Assembly (NCBI RefSeq): GCF_943913695.1
Contig: NZ_CALTZE010000057.1
Location: forward strand, 1-22,573
DNA: 22,573 nt
Origin: an uncultured Marmoricola sp.
GTDB taxonomy: Bacteria; Actinomycetota; Actinomycetes; Propionibacteriales; Nocardioidaceae
Direction: 5' to 3'
Shown: positions 1-10,347 of the stretch, in pieces
Position numbering within the stretch: position 1 is the first letter of the stretch
Layout: every line of letters begins with the position of its first letter
Notes under the pieces: model-generated
Seen by the model: the letters and a program-made list of their open reading frames with translations, nothing else
What the model was told of the DNA's origin: nothing
The model's database searches: none
Made by a program: the position numbers and the translations under genes

Positions 1-14
1 CGGTCGCCCGATGA
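1..14 (+). CDS. 3' end of the gene upstream of lpqB (probably mtrB)
   Basis: Only the last few codons lie in the window. A frame ending Val-Ala-Arg-stop (TGA at 12-14) overlaps the lpqB ATG in an ATGA junction. In actinobacteria lpqB nearly always follows the sensor kinase gene mtrB, so the tail is probably MtrB. That identity rests on conserved gene order, not on the 14 bases themselves. Confidence 0.35.
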
Positions 15-1756
15 GGCGCGCGCTCGTGGCCGCGCTGCTCCTCGCCCTGGCGGTGAGCGGCTGCTCCTCGCTGCCCACATCGGGCCCGGTGCGTCACGAG
101 AGCGCCGTCGCGCTCGACACCCCGCTCGACGCGCCCTACTTCAACCCGCCGGGGCCTGCCGAGGACGGCTCGCCCTCCGCGGTCGTCTCGGGCTTCTTCG
201 TCGCCATGCAGGCCAACCCGCTCTCCACCCAGGTGGCCCGCGAGTTCCTCTCCGAGGGGGTGCGCTCCACCTGGCAGCCCAACCGCGGCACCATCGTCTA
301 CGGCGCGCTGCGCGTGCTGCCCTCCAGCACCGGCGCGCGCGTCCGGCTCTCCGACGTACGCCGCCTCGACGCGCGCGGCGGCTGGCGCGGCGGGGAGCCC
401 GGCGCGACCGAGGTGATCGACCTCGACCTGGTCTCCGAGGACGGGCAGTGGCGCATCGACAACCCGCCGCCGACCCTGGTGGTCCCGTCGTCCTTCTTCG
501 ACCGGGTCTTCGAGCGCACCAACCTCTACTTCTTCGACCAGACCGGCTCGGTGCTGCTGCCCGACCCGGTCTTCATCCCGCGCGGGGAGCAGTCGGCCAC
601 CAACCTGGTGCGGGGGCTGCTGGCCGGACCGGGCGAGGCGCTGGCGGAGATCAGCCGCACGGCCTTCCCCCGGGGCACCGACCTCGAGCTCTCGGTCGTG
701 GTCACCGAGAGCGGCGTGGCCGAGGTGCCGCTGACCCGCGAGCTGATGCGCGCACCGCCCTCGGAGCTGGAGCGGGTCGCCGACCAGCTGGTCTGGACGC
801 TCGGCCAGCTGCCGGGGATCGACAGCGTGCGGCTCAGCGTCGGCGGCACTCCGGTGCCGACCGGCGCCGGCGGCATCGACACCGCCGTGGTGCGCGCGAC
901 GACGCTCGACGCCGCTGGCAGCTCCGACCCCGCCCTCTACGCCGCGCGCGGCGGACGCTTGGTGCGGCTCGCGGCCGGCGGCAGCGAGACGGTCTCGGGT
1001 GCCTGGGGCGAGCCGGGGCTGAGCGTGCGCTCCTTCGCGGTGGGCGAGGAGCCCGACCGGGTGGCCGCCGTCGTCGACGACGGCACCCGGCTGCTCGAGG
1101 CGCCGCTGTCGCCCGAGACCAGCGAGGACGGCGACACCGGTGACACCGAGGCGCCGCGCCAGGTGCTCACGGGTGGTGACCTCGCCCGTCCGTCCTACGA
1201 CCGCTTCGGCGACCTGTGGGTGCTCGACCGCGGCGGCTCCTCGGCGCGGGTGCTGCTGGTCAGCGAGGGCCGGGTGCGCGAGCTGGAGCTGCCCGGTGTC
1301 AGCGGCCGCGAGGTGGCCTCGCTCAGCGTCGCCCACGACGGCAGCCGGCTGGCGGTCGCCTACCCCGGCTCACCGCAGGTGCGGGTCGTCGACGTGCTGC
1401 GCACCGACGAGGGCATCGTGTCCGGACCCGGCCGGTCCCGTCTCCTCAGCGTCGGCGACCAGGACGCGCCCGCCGTCGACGTCGGGTGGCGCGACCCCTC
1501 GACCCTCGCCGTCCTGACGCGCCCCAGCCAGGAGACCAGTGCGGTCGACCTCGTCTCCTCCGACGGCTCGCCGCTCGGCAGCTCCAGCGAGGACCCGCCG
1601 ACCTTCCGCGGCGCCGCGGAGCAGATGGTGGTCTCGCCCCGGCTCGGCACCCCGCTGCTGCTCCTGACCGCCGACGAGCGGTTCTACACCCTCAGCGCCG
1701 AGGGCACCTGGCCCCGCACGGCCTCGGGCGTCAGCGCCGCGGCCTACGGTCCCTAG
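11..1756 (+). CDS. lpqB: Lipoprotein LpqB, GerMN and beta-propeller domains
   Basis: LpqB is an outer-face membrane lipoprotein that modulates the MtrAB two-component system in actinobacteria. The 581-residue product starts with a basic N-terminus and a hydrophobic stretch ending in the lipobox V-S-G-C, with C18 as the lipidated cysteine. A GerMN-type segment (about residues 195-285, starting near ATNLVRGLLAGPGEAL) is followed by a long beta-rich C-terminal half (about 300-575) typical of the LpqB propeller domain. Full length for the family. The ATG at 11 overlaps the upstream TGA by 4 nt, so translation is probably coupled to mtrB. A 6-bp hairpin overlaps its stop codon, followed by comF about 100 nt further on. 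Family call is firm; the regulatory role is taken from studied homologues. Confidence 0.93.
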   Translation: MRRALVAALLLALAVSGCSSLPTSGPVRHESAVALDTPLDAPYFNPPGPAEDGSPSAVVSGFFVAMQANPLSTQVAREFLSEGVRSTWQPNRGTIVYGALRVLPSSTGARVRLSDVRRLDARGGWRGGEPGATEVIDLDLVSEDGQWRIDNPPPTLVVPSSFFDRVFERTNLYFFDQTGSVLLPDPVFIPRGEQSATNLVRGLLAGPGEALAEISRTAFPRGTDLELSVVVTESGVAEVPLTRELMRAPPSELERVADQLVWTLGQLPGIDSVRLSVGGTPVPTGAGGIDTAVVRATTLDAAGSSDPALYAARGGRLVRLAAGGSETVSGAWGEPGLSVRSFAVGEEPDRVAAVVDDGTRLLEAPLSPETSEDGDTGDTEAPRQVLTGGDLARPSYDRFGDLWVLDRGGSSARVLLVSEGRVRELELPGVSGREVASLSVAHDGSRLAVAYPGSPQVRVVDVLRTDEGIVSGPGRSRLLSVGDQDAPAVDVGWRDPSTLAVLTRPSQETSAVDLVSSDGSPLGSSSEDPPTFRGAAEQMVVSPRLGTPLLLLTADERFYTLSAEGTWPRTASGVSAAAYGP

Positions 1757-1770
1757 CCCGTCCACGGGCT
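1755..1770 (+). terminator. Short hairpin at the end of lpqB
   Basis: AGCCCG (1755-1760) pairs with CGGGCT (1765-1770) around a TCCA loop, starting at the last bases of the TAG stop. There is no T-tract behind it, only a pyrimidine-rich stretch, so it is at best a weak or GC-type terminator. The rest of 1771-1872 shows nothing clear. Confidence 0.35.
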
Positions 1771-1872
1771 CGTCCTCAGCCTCGTCTTCGGCCACCCACG
1801 TTCGCGCCGGCCGTCCACAGCTCCCGGCCGCCCCGGTAGCGGCGGCGTACCGGCTGGTCCAGCCTCGGAGGC

Positions 1873-2601
1873 GTGATCGACGCCTGGCTGGACCTCGTGC
1901 ACGGCGGGTGCTGCGTGGGGTGCGGGCTGCGCGGGCGCTCGCTGTGCCGGGGCTGCCGGGGCTCGCTGCCGCGTCACGGGCGCGAGGTCGCCCCCGATCC
2001 GACACCCCCGGGACTGGCTCCGTGCTTCGCCGCGGGCGACTACGCCGAGGTGGTGCGTGCGATGCTGCTGGCCCACAAGGAGCGCGCCGTCTACGGGCTG
2101 TGCGCACCGCTCGCGGAGTGCCTGGCCGCCGCGCTGGTGCCCGCGCTGCCCACCCACGGCAGTGTGGTGCTGGTGCCCGTCCCGTCCTCGCCGGCGGTGG
2201 TGCGCTCGCGCGGGCACGACCCGGTGCTCCGCCTCGCCCGGCGTACGGCGCGCGCGGCACCCAGCGGCGTACCCCTGGAGGTGGCGCAGCTGCTCGCGCA
2301 GAGCGGCCGGGCCCTCGACCAGGCGGGGCTCGACGCCGCGCAGCGCGGCCGCAACCGCGCCGGGACCCTGGCCGTGCGGGCGTCGCTGCGCGAGCGGCTG
2401 GCCCGCCGGGGGAGCCCGGTCTCGGTCGTGGTCGTCGACGACGTGCTCACCACGGGGGCCACCGCGCGCGAGGCCCAGCGTGCCCTGGAGGTCGCCGGTG
2501 TGCCCGTGCGCGCGATCTGCGTGGTCGCGGCGACGCGGCGCCGGCACCCGGCCACGCCCGGCCCGGGTGCGCCCCTTCCCGAGGTTGACCGACCCGACTA
2601 A
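1873..2601 (+). CDS. ComF family phosphoribosyltransferase-like protein
   Basis: A 242-residue protein of the ComF/GntX family. The N-terminus carries two CxxC pairs (C14/C17 and C25/C28), the usual zinc-ribbon of ComF proteins. Near the C-terminus VVVVDDVLTTGAT (about residues 185-197, with D189 and D190) is the PRPP-binding loop of type I phosphoribosyltransferases. ComF is needed for DNA uptake in competent bacteria; its role in actinobacteria, where it sits between lpqB and hpf, is not established. The only plausible start is GTG at 1873. GGAGG at 1867-1871 sits just one base before it, too close for a normal SD, so the exact start is less sure than the family. No competence genes are nearby. 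Confidence 0.88.
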   Translation: MIDAWLDLVHGGCCVGCGLRGRSLCRGCRGSLPRHGREVAPDPTPPGLAPCFAAGDYAEVVRAMLLAHKERAVYGLCAPLAECLAAALVPALPTHGSVVLVPVPSSPAVVRSRGHDPVLRLARRTARAAPSGVPLEVAQLLAQSGRALDQAGLDAAQRGRNRAGTLAVRASLRERLARRGSPVSVVVVDDVLTTGATAREAQRALEVAGVPVRAICVVAATRRRHPATPGPGAPLPEVDRPD

Positions 2602-2721
2602 CGTCGGCACATGGAGATCGCGCAGAGCCTCCGGAGGCCCCCGGGCCGCCCGAGGCCCTGCTCAGTCATCGGATAACCGACAGTCGTGGCGCGCCCGGCG
2701 ACGTCGGGTGGGTCCGGAGAC

Positions 2722-2727
2722 AGGAGG
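2722..2727 (+). promoter_or_regulatory. Ribosome binding site fixing the hpf start
   Basis: AGGAGG lies 6 nt before GTG 2734, ideal spacing. This favours 2734 over the in-frame GTG at 2686, which has no SD and would add 16 residues not expected in the S30AE domain. Confidence 0.8.
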
Positions 2728-2733
2728 TCACAC

Positions 2734-3351
2734 GTGGACGTGGTGGTCAGCAGCAGGAACTGCGAGGTCTCGGAGCGCTTTCGCGAGCACGTCAGCGACA
2801 AGCTCACCAAGCTGGAGAAGCACGACCACCGGATCATCCGGGTCGACGTGGTGCTCGCCAAGGAGGCCCGGCCCCGTGAGCCCGAGCGCAACGTGCGCAT
2901 CGAGCTGACCGCGCGCTCCAAGGGACCGATCGTGCGTGCCGAGGCCAGCGCCGAGGACAAGATGGCCGCGCTCGACATGGCGGTGGACAAGATGGCCGCG
3001 CAGATGCGCCGGGCCGCCGACCGCCGCAAGGTGCACCGCGGCCAGCGCGCTCCGGAGTCGCTGGGACAGGCGATGGCGCGCAGCGTGCCGCCGGAGTCGG
3101 CGGAGACCGAGGACGACGACCTCGCCACCGAGCGCAAGGTCGGGCCGGTCACGGTCACCGGCGACGGACCGCTCGTGGTGCGGCAGAAGACCCACCAGGC
3201 GACGGCCATGACCCTCGAGCAGGCGCTCTACGAGATGGAGCTCGTCGGCCACGACTTCTACCTCTTCGTCGACAAGGAGTCCGAGCAGCCCTCGGTCGTC
3301 TACCGGCGACGCGGCTATGACTACGGGGTGATCGCGCTCGACGTGACATGA
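2734..3351 (+). CDS. hpf: Ribosome hibernation promoting factor, long form
   Basis: HPF binds the 30S subunit and, in its long form, dimerises ribosomes into inactive 100S particles in stationary phase or stress. The 205-residue product opens with MDVVVSSRNCEVSERFREHV, the start of the S30AE/RaiA domain (about residues 1-100). A variable acidic linker follows (about 118-140), then the conserved C-terminal dimerisation domain (about 150-205, including QATAMTLEQALYEMELVGHD and the VVYRRRGYDYGVI end). Both domains are intact. The start at 2734 is set by a strong AGGAGG. The stop overlaps the next gene's ATG, so hpf and the response regulator are probably co-translated. A promoter is expected in 2602-2721, but I could not place one with confidence. 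Confidence 0.95.
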   Translation: MDVVVSSRNCEVSERFREHVSDKLTKLEKHDHRIIRVDVVLAKEARPREPERNVRIELTARSKGPIVRAEASAEDKMAALDMAVDKMAAQMRRAADRRKVHRGQRAPESLGQAMARSVPPESAETEDDDLATERKVGPVTVTGDGPLVVRQKTHQATAMTLEQALYEMELVGHDFYLFVDKESEQPSVVYRRRGYDYGVIALDVT

Positions 3352-4055
3352 TGCCGCCCATGGCGGGCGACTCGGGTGACTCCCTGGACTCCGGCGGTGC
3401 CGAGCCGGTCCGTGTGGTGGTGGTCGACGACCAGGAGCTCTTCCGGCGCGGCATGACCATGCTGCTGGGGGTCGAGCCCGGCATCGACGTGGTCGGCGAG
3501 GCCGGCGACGGCATCAGCGCGACCGACCTCGTGGTGAGCACCGTGCCCGACGTGGTGCTGCTCGACGTGCGCATGCCCAAGCGCTCGGGGCTGCAGGCGT
3601 GCGTGAAGATCAAGGAGATGGTGCCGTCGGTCAAGATCATCATGCTGACGGTGAGCGACGAGGAGGGCGACCTCTACGAGTCGGTCAAGAACGGCGCCTC
3701 GGGCTACCTGCTCAAGGACTCCTCGATCGAGGAGGTCGCCCAGGCGGTGCGCGTCGTGGCCGAGGGGCAGTCGCTGATCAGCCCGTCGATGGCGGTCAAG
3801 CTGATCGACGAGTTCAAGGAGATGTCGCGCGCCGAGCGCGAGCAGGTGCCCACCCCCAAGCTCACCGAGCGCGAGCTCGAGGTGCTGCGCCTGGTCGCCA
3901 AGGGCATGAACAACCGCGACGCCGCCCGTGAGCTCTTCATCTCCGAGAACACCGTGAAGAACCACGTGCGCAACATCCTGGAGAAGCTCCAGCTCCACTC
4001 CCGCATGGAGGCCGTGATGTATGCCGTGCGCGAGAAGCTGCTCGACATCCCCTAG
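3348..4055 (+). CDS. NarL/FixJ-family response regulator
   Basis: A 235-residue two-domain response regulator. The receiver domain (about 21-145) shows the acidic pair D27/D28, phosphoacceptor D73 in VVLLDVRMP, T101 and K123. The C-terminal LuxR-type HTH (about 170-235) has LTERELEVLRLVAKGMNNRD and a recognition helix around ENTVKNHVRNIL. All key residues are present, so it should be phosphorylatable. It starts inside the hpf stop (ATGA, 3348-3351); Met codons at 3351 and 3360 are also possible starts. No histidine kinase gene is adjacent, so it is an orphan in this window. The same hpf-regulator neighbourhood occurs in Streptomyces, as far as I recall. Its targets cannot be read from the sequence. 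Confidence 0.92.
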   Translation: MMPPMAGDSGDSLDSGGAEPVRVVVVDDQELFRRGMTMLLGVEPGIDVVGEAGDGISATDLVVSTVPDVVLLDVRMPKRSGLQACVKIKEMVPSVKIIMLTVSDEEGDLYESVKNGASGYLLKDSSIEEVAQAVRVVAEGQSLISPSMAVKLIDEFKEMSRAEREQVPTPKLTERELEVLRLVAKGMNNRDAARELFISENTVKNHVRNILEKLQLHSRMEAVMYAVREKLLDIP

Positions 4056-4177
4056 CCCCATCCCTGGCCCTCCGACCTCGCGTGGGCGTGGTGTCGGGCC
4101 GCCCTGACGTGGGGGGGGGTCGCTCGCCGGAGGGCACGGCCGGTCCGGCTGTCGGTGCGGTCGCCTAGCGTGCTGCC
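4056..4177. other. Intergenic region with a G9 run and a putative -10 element
   Basis: This 122-nt gap holds a run of nine G (4111-4119), an 8-bp inverted repeat GCCCTCCG (4067-4074) / CGGAGGGC (4128-4135) with a long loop, and TAGCGT at 4166-4171. The TAGCGT sits 6 nt before the next ATG, fitting a leaderless promoter. No SD is visible. Confidence 0.5.
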
Positions 4178-5404
4178 ATGGCCGAGGTGATCGCACTGAC
4201 CCGGGCGCAGGCGCGCCGGGTCGCGCTCGCCGCGCAGGGCTTCCGAGACCCCCGGCACGCCGCGCCCACCATGCGCACGCTCGCACGCACCCTGCAGCGC
4301 ACCGGCGTGCTCCAGGTCGACTCGGTCAACGTGCTCCAGCGGGCCCACTACATGCCGCTCTACTCGCGCATGGGCCCCTACGACACCCACCTGCTGCGCC
4401 GGGCCTCCGAGCAGCGACCACGCCGGATGGTCGAGTACTGGGCCCACGTGCAGGCCTTCATGCCGGTCGAGCTGTGGCCGGTGATGCGCCCGCGCATGCA
4501 CGCTTTCCGCGACAGCCCGCGCTGGCACACCTGGGTCGAGCACAACCGCGGTCTGGCACAGCGCGTGCTCGACCAGGTCCGCGACCTCGGGCCCGTCACC
4601 GCGCGCGACCTAGACGACGGCGCGCCGCGCAGCCGCGAGCACTGGGGCTGGAACTGGTCGGAGGCGCGCAAGGGGCTCGACTACCTCTACGTGTGCGGCG
4701 AGGTCGCCATCGCCGGGCGCACCCGTCAGTTCGAGCCGATCTACGACGTGCCGGAGCGGGTGCTGCCCGCTCACGTCCTCGCCGCACCCACGCCCACCCA
4801 GGACGAGGCGACGCGAGAGCTCGTACGCCGCTCCGCCCGCAGCCACGGGATCGCCACGCTGCGCTGCCTCACCGACTACTACCGCCTGCAGTTCGACAAG
4901 GGGCAGGGCCAGCGCGCCGCCCGCGTCGCCGTCGACCGCCTGGTCGACGAAGGTGAGCTGCTGCCCGCCCGCGTGCAGGGGTGGGACCGCCAGGCGTGGC
5001 TGCACCGCGACGCCGCCCGGCCGCGGCGGGTCGAGGCTCGCGCGCTCCTGAGCCCCTTCGACCCGGTGGTGTGGGAGCGCGAGCGCACCGAGAGGCTCTT
5101 CGACTTCCACTACCGCATCGAGATCTACGTGCCCGCCGCGCAGCGGCAGTTCGGCTACTACGTGCTGCCCTTCCTGCTGGGTGACCGCATCGTCGCGCGC
5201 GTCGACCTCAAGGCCGACCGCGCCCTGCGTCGCCTGGTGGTGCCGTCGGCCCACGCCGAGCCGGGAGCGCCGCCCGAGACCGCCCACGAGCTGGCCGCCG
5301 AGCTGCGGACGCTCGCGGCCTGGCTCGACCTCGACGACGTGGTGGTGCACGACCGGGGCGACCTGGCCGCGGCCCTCGCGGTCGAGGTGGCGGTGGCAGG
5401 CTGA
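4178..5404 (+). CDS. YcaQ/AlkX-like winged-helix DNA glycosylase (HTH_42 family)
   Basis: A 408-residue member of the HTH_42 (formerly DUF1006) family, which includes the Streptomyces interstrand-crosslink glycosylase AlkZ and E. coli YcaQ (AlkX). These enzymes remove alkylated bases, including crosslinks, through tandem winged-helix domains. The expected catalytic motif appears early: Q46-V47-D48 in GVLQVDSVNVLQRAHYMPLY. The QxD form resembles the YcaQ group, whereas AlkZ-type enzymes carry QxQ. Conserved later blocks include HWGWNWSEARKGLDYLY and LLSPFDPVVWERERTERLFDF, and the length is normal. The ATG at 4178 has no SD and may be leaderless. The next gene follows after 4 nt and is probably co-transcribed. 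Substrate preference is inferred from the motif only. Confidence 0.87.
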   Translation: MAEVIALTRAQARRVALAAQGFRDPRHAAPTMRTLARTLQRTGVLQVDSVNVLQRAHYMPLYSRMGPYDTHLLRRASEQRPRRMVEYWAHVQAFMPVELWPVMRPRMHAFRDSPRWHTWVEHNRGLAQRVLDQVRDLGPVTARDLDDGAPRSREHWGWNWSEARKGLDYLYVCGEVAIAGRTRQFEPIYDVPERVLPAHVLAAPTPTQDEATRELVRRSARSHGIATLRCLTDYYRLQFDKGQGQRAARVAVDRLVDEGELLPARVQGWDRQAWLHRDAARPRRVEARALLSPFDPVVWERERTERLFDFHYRIEIYVPAAQRQFGYYVLPFLLGDRIVARVDLKADRALRRLVVPSAHAEPGAPPETAHELAAELRTLAAWLDLDDVVVHDRGDLAAALAVEVAVAG

Positions 5405-5408
5405 GGGC

Positions 5409-6035
5409 ATGGGTCACCCGGTCTTCGCCCGCCTCTACGACCGGCTGGTCGTGCCCTCGCTGCGGAGCATGGGCTTCGACGACCTGCGGCGCGAGCTGCT
5501 CGCCGGCCTCACCGGCACCGTGGTCGAGGTCGGCGCGGGGGAGGGCAGCAACCTGCCGCTCTACCCCGACGCCGTCACCCGCGTGATCGCCGTCGAGCCG
5601 GAGCCGCACCTGCGGGGCAAGGCGGAGGAGCGCGCCCGCGAGCTCGGCGACGCGCGGGTGGAGGTGGTCGACGGCGACGCGGCCAGGCTGCCCGTGGCCA
5701 CCGGGGAGGCCGACGCCGTCGTCTTCTGCCTGGTGCTGTGCACCTTGCCCGTCGCTGAGGCCCTGGCCGAGGCACGGCGGGTGCTGCGTCCCGAGGGTGA
5801 GATCCGCTTCCTCGAGCACGTCGTCGACCCCGAGCCCGGGTGGCGCCGCCGCCTGCAGCGCGGCGCCGACCCGCTGTGGTCGCGGCTGGCCGGAGGGTGC
5901 CACCAGGGCCGCGACACCGTGGCCGCGCTCGAGGCAGCCGGCTGGCAGCTCCACGACGTCAGGCGCCAGGTCTTCCCGCCCGGCTCGCGCAGCCTGTCGG
6001 CGCCACTCGCGCGCGGGCGCGCCACGCCTGCCTGA
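5409..6035 (+). CDS. Class I SAM-dependent methyltransferase
   Basis: A 208-residue Rossmann-fold methyltransferase. Motif I is VVEVGAGEGSNLPLYP (about residues 37-52), followed by IAVEPEPHL (motif II acid), a DGDAARLP block and the LRPEGEIRFLEHV strand. The overall pattern resembles the METTL7/UbiE-like group of small-molecule or lipid methyltransferases. The ATG at 5409 lies 4 nt after the preceding stop, with GAGGG just upstream. Longer in-frame extensions run back inside the preceding gene and are not credible. It is convergent with the dehydrogenase 20 nt away. The methyl acceptor cannot be deduced; a link to the glycosylase upstream is only positional. Confidence 0.88.
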   Translation: MGHPVFARLYDRLVVPSLRSMGFDDLRRELLAGLTGTVVEVGAGEGSNLPLYPDAVTRVIAVEPEPHLRGKAEERARELGDARVEVVDGDAARLPVATGEADAVVFCLVLCTLPVAEALAEARRVLRPEGEIRFLEHVVDPEPGWRRRLQRGADPLWSRLAGGCHQGRDTVAALEAAGWQLHDVRRQVFPPGSRSLSAPLARGRATPA

Positions 6036-6054
6036 GAGGTGGTGCGGCGGCGGG

Positions 6055-6819
6055 TCAGTGCACCGAGAAGCCGCCGTCGACGGCGAGCAGGTGACCCGTG
6101 ACGAAGCCGGCGCCGGGGGAGGCCAGGAAGACCACCGCGGCGGCGAAGTCCTCGGGCACGCCGTTGCGGCCCACCATGTGGCGCGCGGCCAGCTCCTGCT
6201 CGCGTCCTGGCTCGGCGACGGTGCCCTGCGTCATCGGGGTCACCACGAAGCCGGGCACCAGCGCGTTGCAGGTCACCCCCGACGCCGACCACGCCTCGGC
6301 CTGCGAGCGCGTCAGCCCGCCGACCGCGGCCTTGGTCACGCCGTACACCCCGGAGCGCCCGAAGGCGCTCCAGGTCTGCTGCGACCCGACGTTGACGATC
6401 CGGCCGAACCCCCGCTCGGCCATCCGCGGCCCGGCGGCCTGCCCGAGGCGGTAGGGCGCCAGCAGGTTGACCGCCAGCGTCTCCTGCAGCTCGTGCTCGC
6501 TGGTCTCCGGCAGCGCGGGACGGTGGTTGACCCCGGCGCAGGTCACGAGCACGTCGCAGCCCGTCACCTCCGGTGAGCGACAGAGCCGGGCCAGTGCCGC
6601 GGGGTCGCCGAGGTCGACGGAGGCGGTCGTGGCCCGCACCCCGAGGTCGCGCAACCGCTCGCGGGCGGACTCCAGCCGCGCCGGGTCGCGGGCCACGAGG
6701 TGGACGGCGGCACCCGCGCGCCCGAGCGCCTCCGCGGCCACGGCCCCGATGCCCGAGCTGGCGCCCGTCACCACGGCGCTGCGCCCGGCGAGGGAGAAGA
6801 GCTGCTCCAGGTAGGTCAT
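6055..6819 (-). CDS. Short-chain dehydrogenase/reductase (SDR)
   Basis: A 254-residue classical SDR, an NAD(P)-dependent oxidoreductase. TGASSGIG (residues 18-25) is the cofactor-binding motif and the catalytic set is S146, Y159 and K163 (YGVTK). NAG is altered to CAG (TCAGVN, about 93-98), a small deviation. The C-terminus AVDGGFSVH is typical. I chose ATG 6819 (MTYLEQLFSL) because the family starts a few residues before the first strand; an upstream GTG/ATG extension to 6912 would run into the secA promoter region. No SD is present; GATGCT lies 6 nt upstream (6826-6831, minus strand) and may be a leaderless -10. The substrate is unknown; sequence style is close to gluconate or 3-ketoacyl-type reductases. 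Confidence 0.88.
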   Translation of the reverse strand: MTYLEQLFSLAGRSAVVTGASSGIGAVAAEALGRAGAAVHLVARDPARLESARERLRDLGVRATTASVDLGDPAALARLCRSPEVTGCDVLVTCAGVNHRPALPETSEHELQETLAVNLLAPYRLGQAAGPRMAERGFGRIVNVGSQQTWSAFGRSGVYGVTKAAVGGLTRSQAEAWSASGVTCNALVPGFVVTPMTQGTVAEPGREQELAARHMVGRNGVPEDFAAAVVFLASPGAGFVTGHLLAVDGGFSVH

Positions 6820-6864
6820 GCGGTCAGCATCGACGGTCCGCCCGTGGTGGGCCACCCTGCCCGT

Positions 6865-6870
6865 TACAGT
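6865..6870 (+). promoter_or_regulatory. Possible -10 element of secA
   Basis: TACAGT fits the actinobacterial TAnnnT pattern and lies about 60 nt before the secA start, leaving room for a 5' leader. No clear -35 is seen 17-19 nt upstream, so this is a weak call. Confidence 0.3.
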
Positions 6871-6917
6871 GGTCGGCGGGCCGCGAGCGCCCAGTCCCCC
6901 GACTTCCGTCACTTTCT

Positions 6918-6922
6918 AGGAG
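6918..6922 (+). promoter_or_regulatory. Ribosome binding site of secA
   Basis: AGGAG with an 8-nt spacer to GTG 6931 sets the secA start. The same frame is open further upstream to 6700, but that extension overlaps the divergent SDR and is not SecA-like. Confidence 0.75.
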
Positions 6923-6930
6923 TAGTCCGC

Positions 6931-9749
<2,819 letters not shown>

Positions 9750-9768
<19 letters not shown>

Positions 9769-9809
9769 TCCGCAGGGCACCGAGTCGGGTCAGCCGACCT
9801 CGAGGTCGG
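9750..9809. terminator. Nested palindromes across the secA and Rv3235-family stop codons
   Basis: Three inverted repeats overlap. Arms 9750-9758 and 9762-9770 form a 9-bp stem with a GGT loop covering the secA stop. GGTCGGCTGA (9759-9768) and TCAGCCGACC (9790-9799) form a 10-bp stem whose arms are the last codons and TGA of each convergent gene. CCGACCTCGAGGTCGG (9794-9809) is a perfect palindrome. No T-tract is present; a bidirectional GC-type terminator is the likely role. Confidence 0.6.
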
Positions 9810-10347
9810 TGCAGACCCACGCTGCTCGCAGTTGACCGCGGCGCCGCTCCAGGCGGTGCTCGAGGCGGGCGGCGACGGCGTGGGAGCGCTCGCCTCGGCG
9901 CAGGTGGATGGCGACCTCGAGGATGCCGGGCCGCGGCTGGCACACGTGCACGCTGCGCACCCGCGAGCGCAGCCGGCGCACCCGCCGGTCGGCGGGCACC
10001 GTGCGCGCCAGCAGCGCCGCCCGGCGTTGCAGGCCGACGTAGACCTCGGGAGTCGCCCAGCGCAGCAGCTGCGCCGAGCCGCGGTCGCCGCCGAGCACCT
10101 CGATGAGCGCCTGCGCGAAGCGCCCCGCCACCTCCTCCACGTCGGCAGCCTGACCCCGCGGGGCCACCACGACCGGGCCGCCCGCGTCGGTGCACACCGT
10201 CTCGCTCGGGTGCACGGGGACCGGCGGGGGAGCCTCCCAGGACTGACGCAGGTCGAGGGCGAGCGTGCCCTGCACGCTGGCGAGCGGCACGGGACGCGGT
10301 GTGCTGCGACGCGGCCCACGGGCCGCCTCGGTGGGGGCGAGGGTCAC
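9790..10347 (-). CDS. Rv3235 family protein (DUF6459-like)
   Basis: A 185-residue protein resembling the actinobacterial Rv3235 family, of unknown function. Recognisable blocks are VQGTLALDLRQSW near residue 25, FAQALIEVLGGDRGSAQLLRW and TPEVYVGLQRRAALLAR (about 75-110), and a C-terminal strand region HVCQPRPGILEVAIHLRRG. There is no signal peptide or TM segment, so it is probably cytoplasmic. GTG 10347 is chosen because it overlaps the LysM stop in a GTGA junction; the open frame continues to 10515 but that stretch is the LysM gene's shadow. It is translated with the LysM gene and probably works with it. In mycobacteria the family also lies near secA, from memory. Confidence 0.78.
   Translation of the reverse strand: MTLAPTEAARGPRRSTPRPVPLASVQGTLALDLRQSWEAPPPVPVHPSETVCTDAGGPVVVAPRGQAADVEEVAGRFAQALIEVLGGDRGSAQLLRWATPEVYVGLQRRAALLARTVPADRRVRRLRSRVRSVHVCQPRPGILEVAIHLRRGERSHAVAARLEHRLERRRGQLRAAWVCTDLEVG

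Noticed and set aside
2611..2676. A 21-codon ATG frame upstream of hpf as a leader peptide
   Set aside because: No SD, no regulatory codon run and no attenuator-like hairpin set; random short frames are expected.
6700..6930. N-terminal extension of secA to 6700
   Set aside because: It overlaps the divergent SDR, has no SecA homology, and GTG 6931 has an AGGAG at good spacing.
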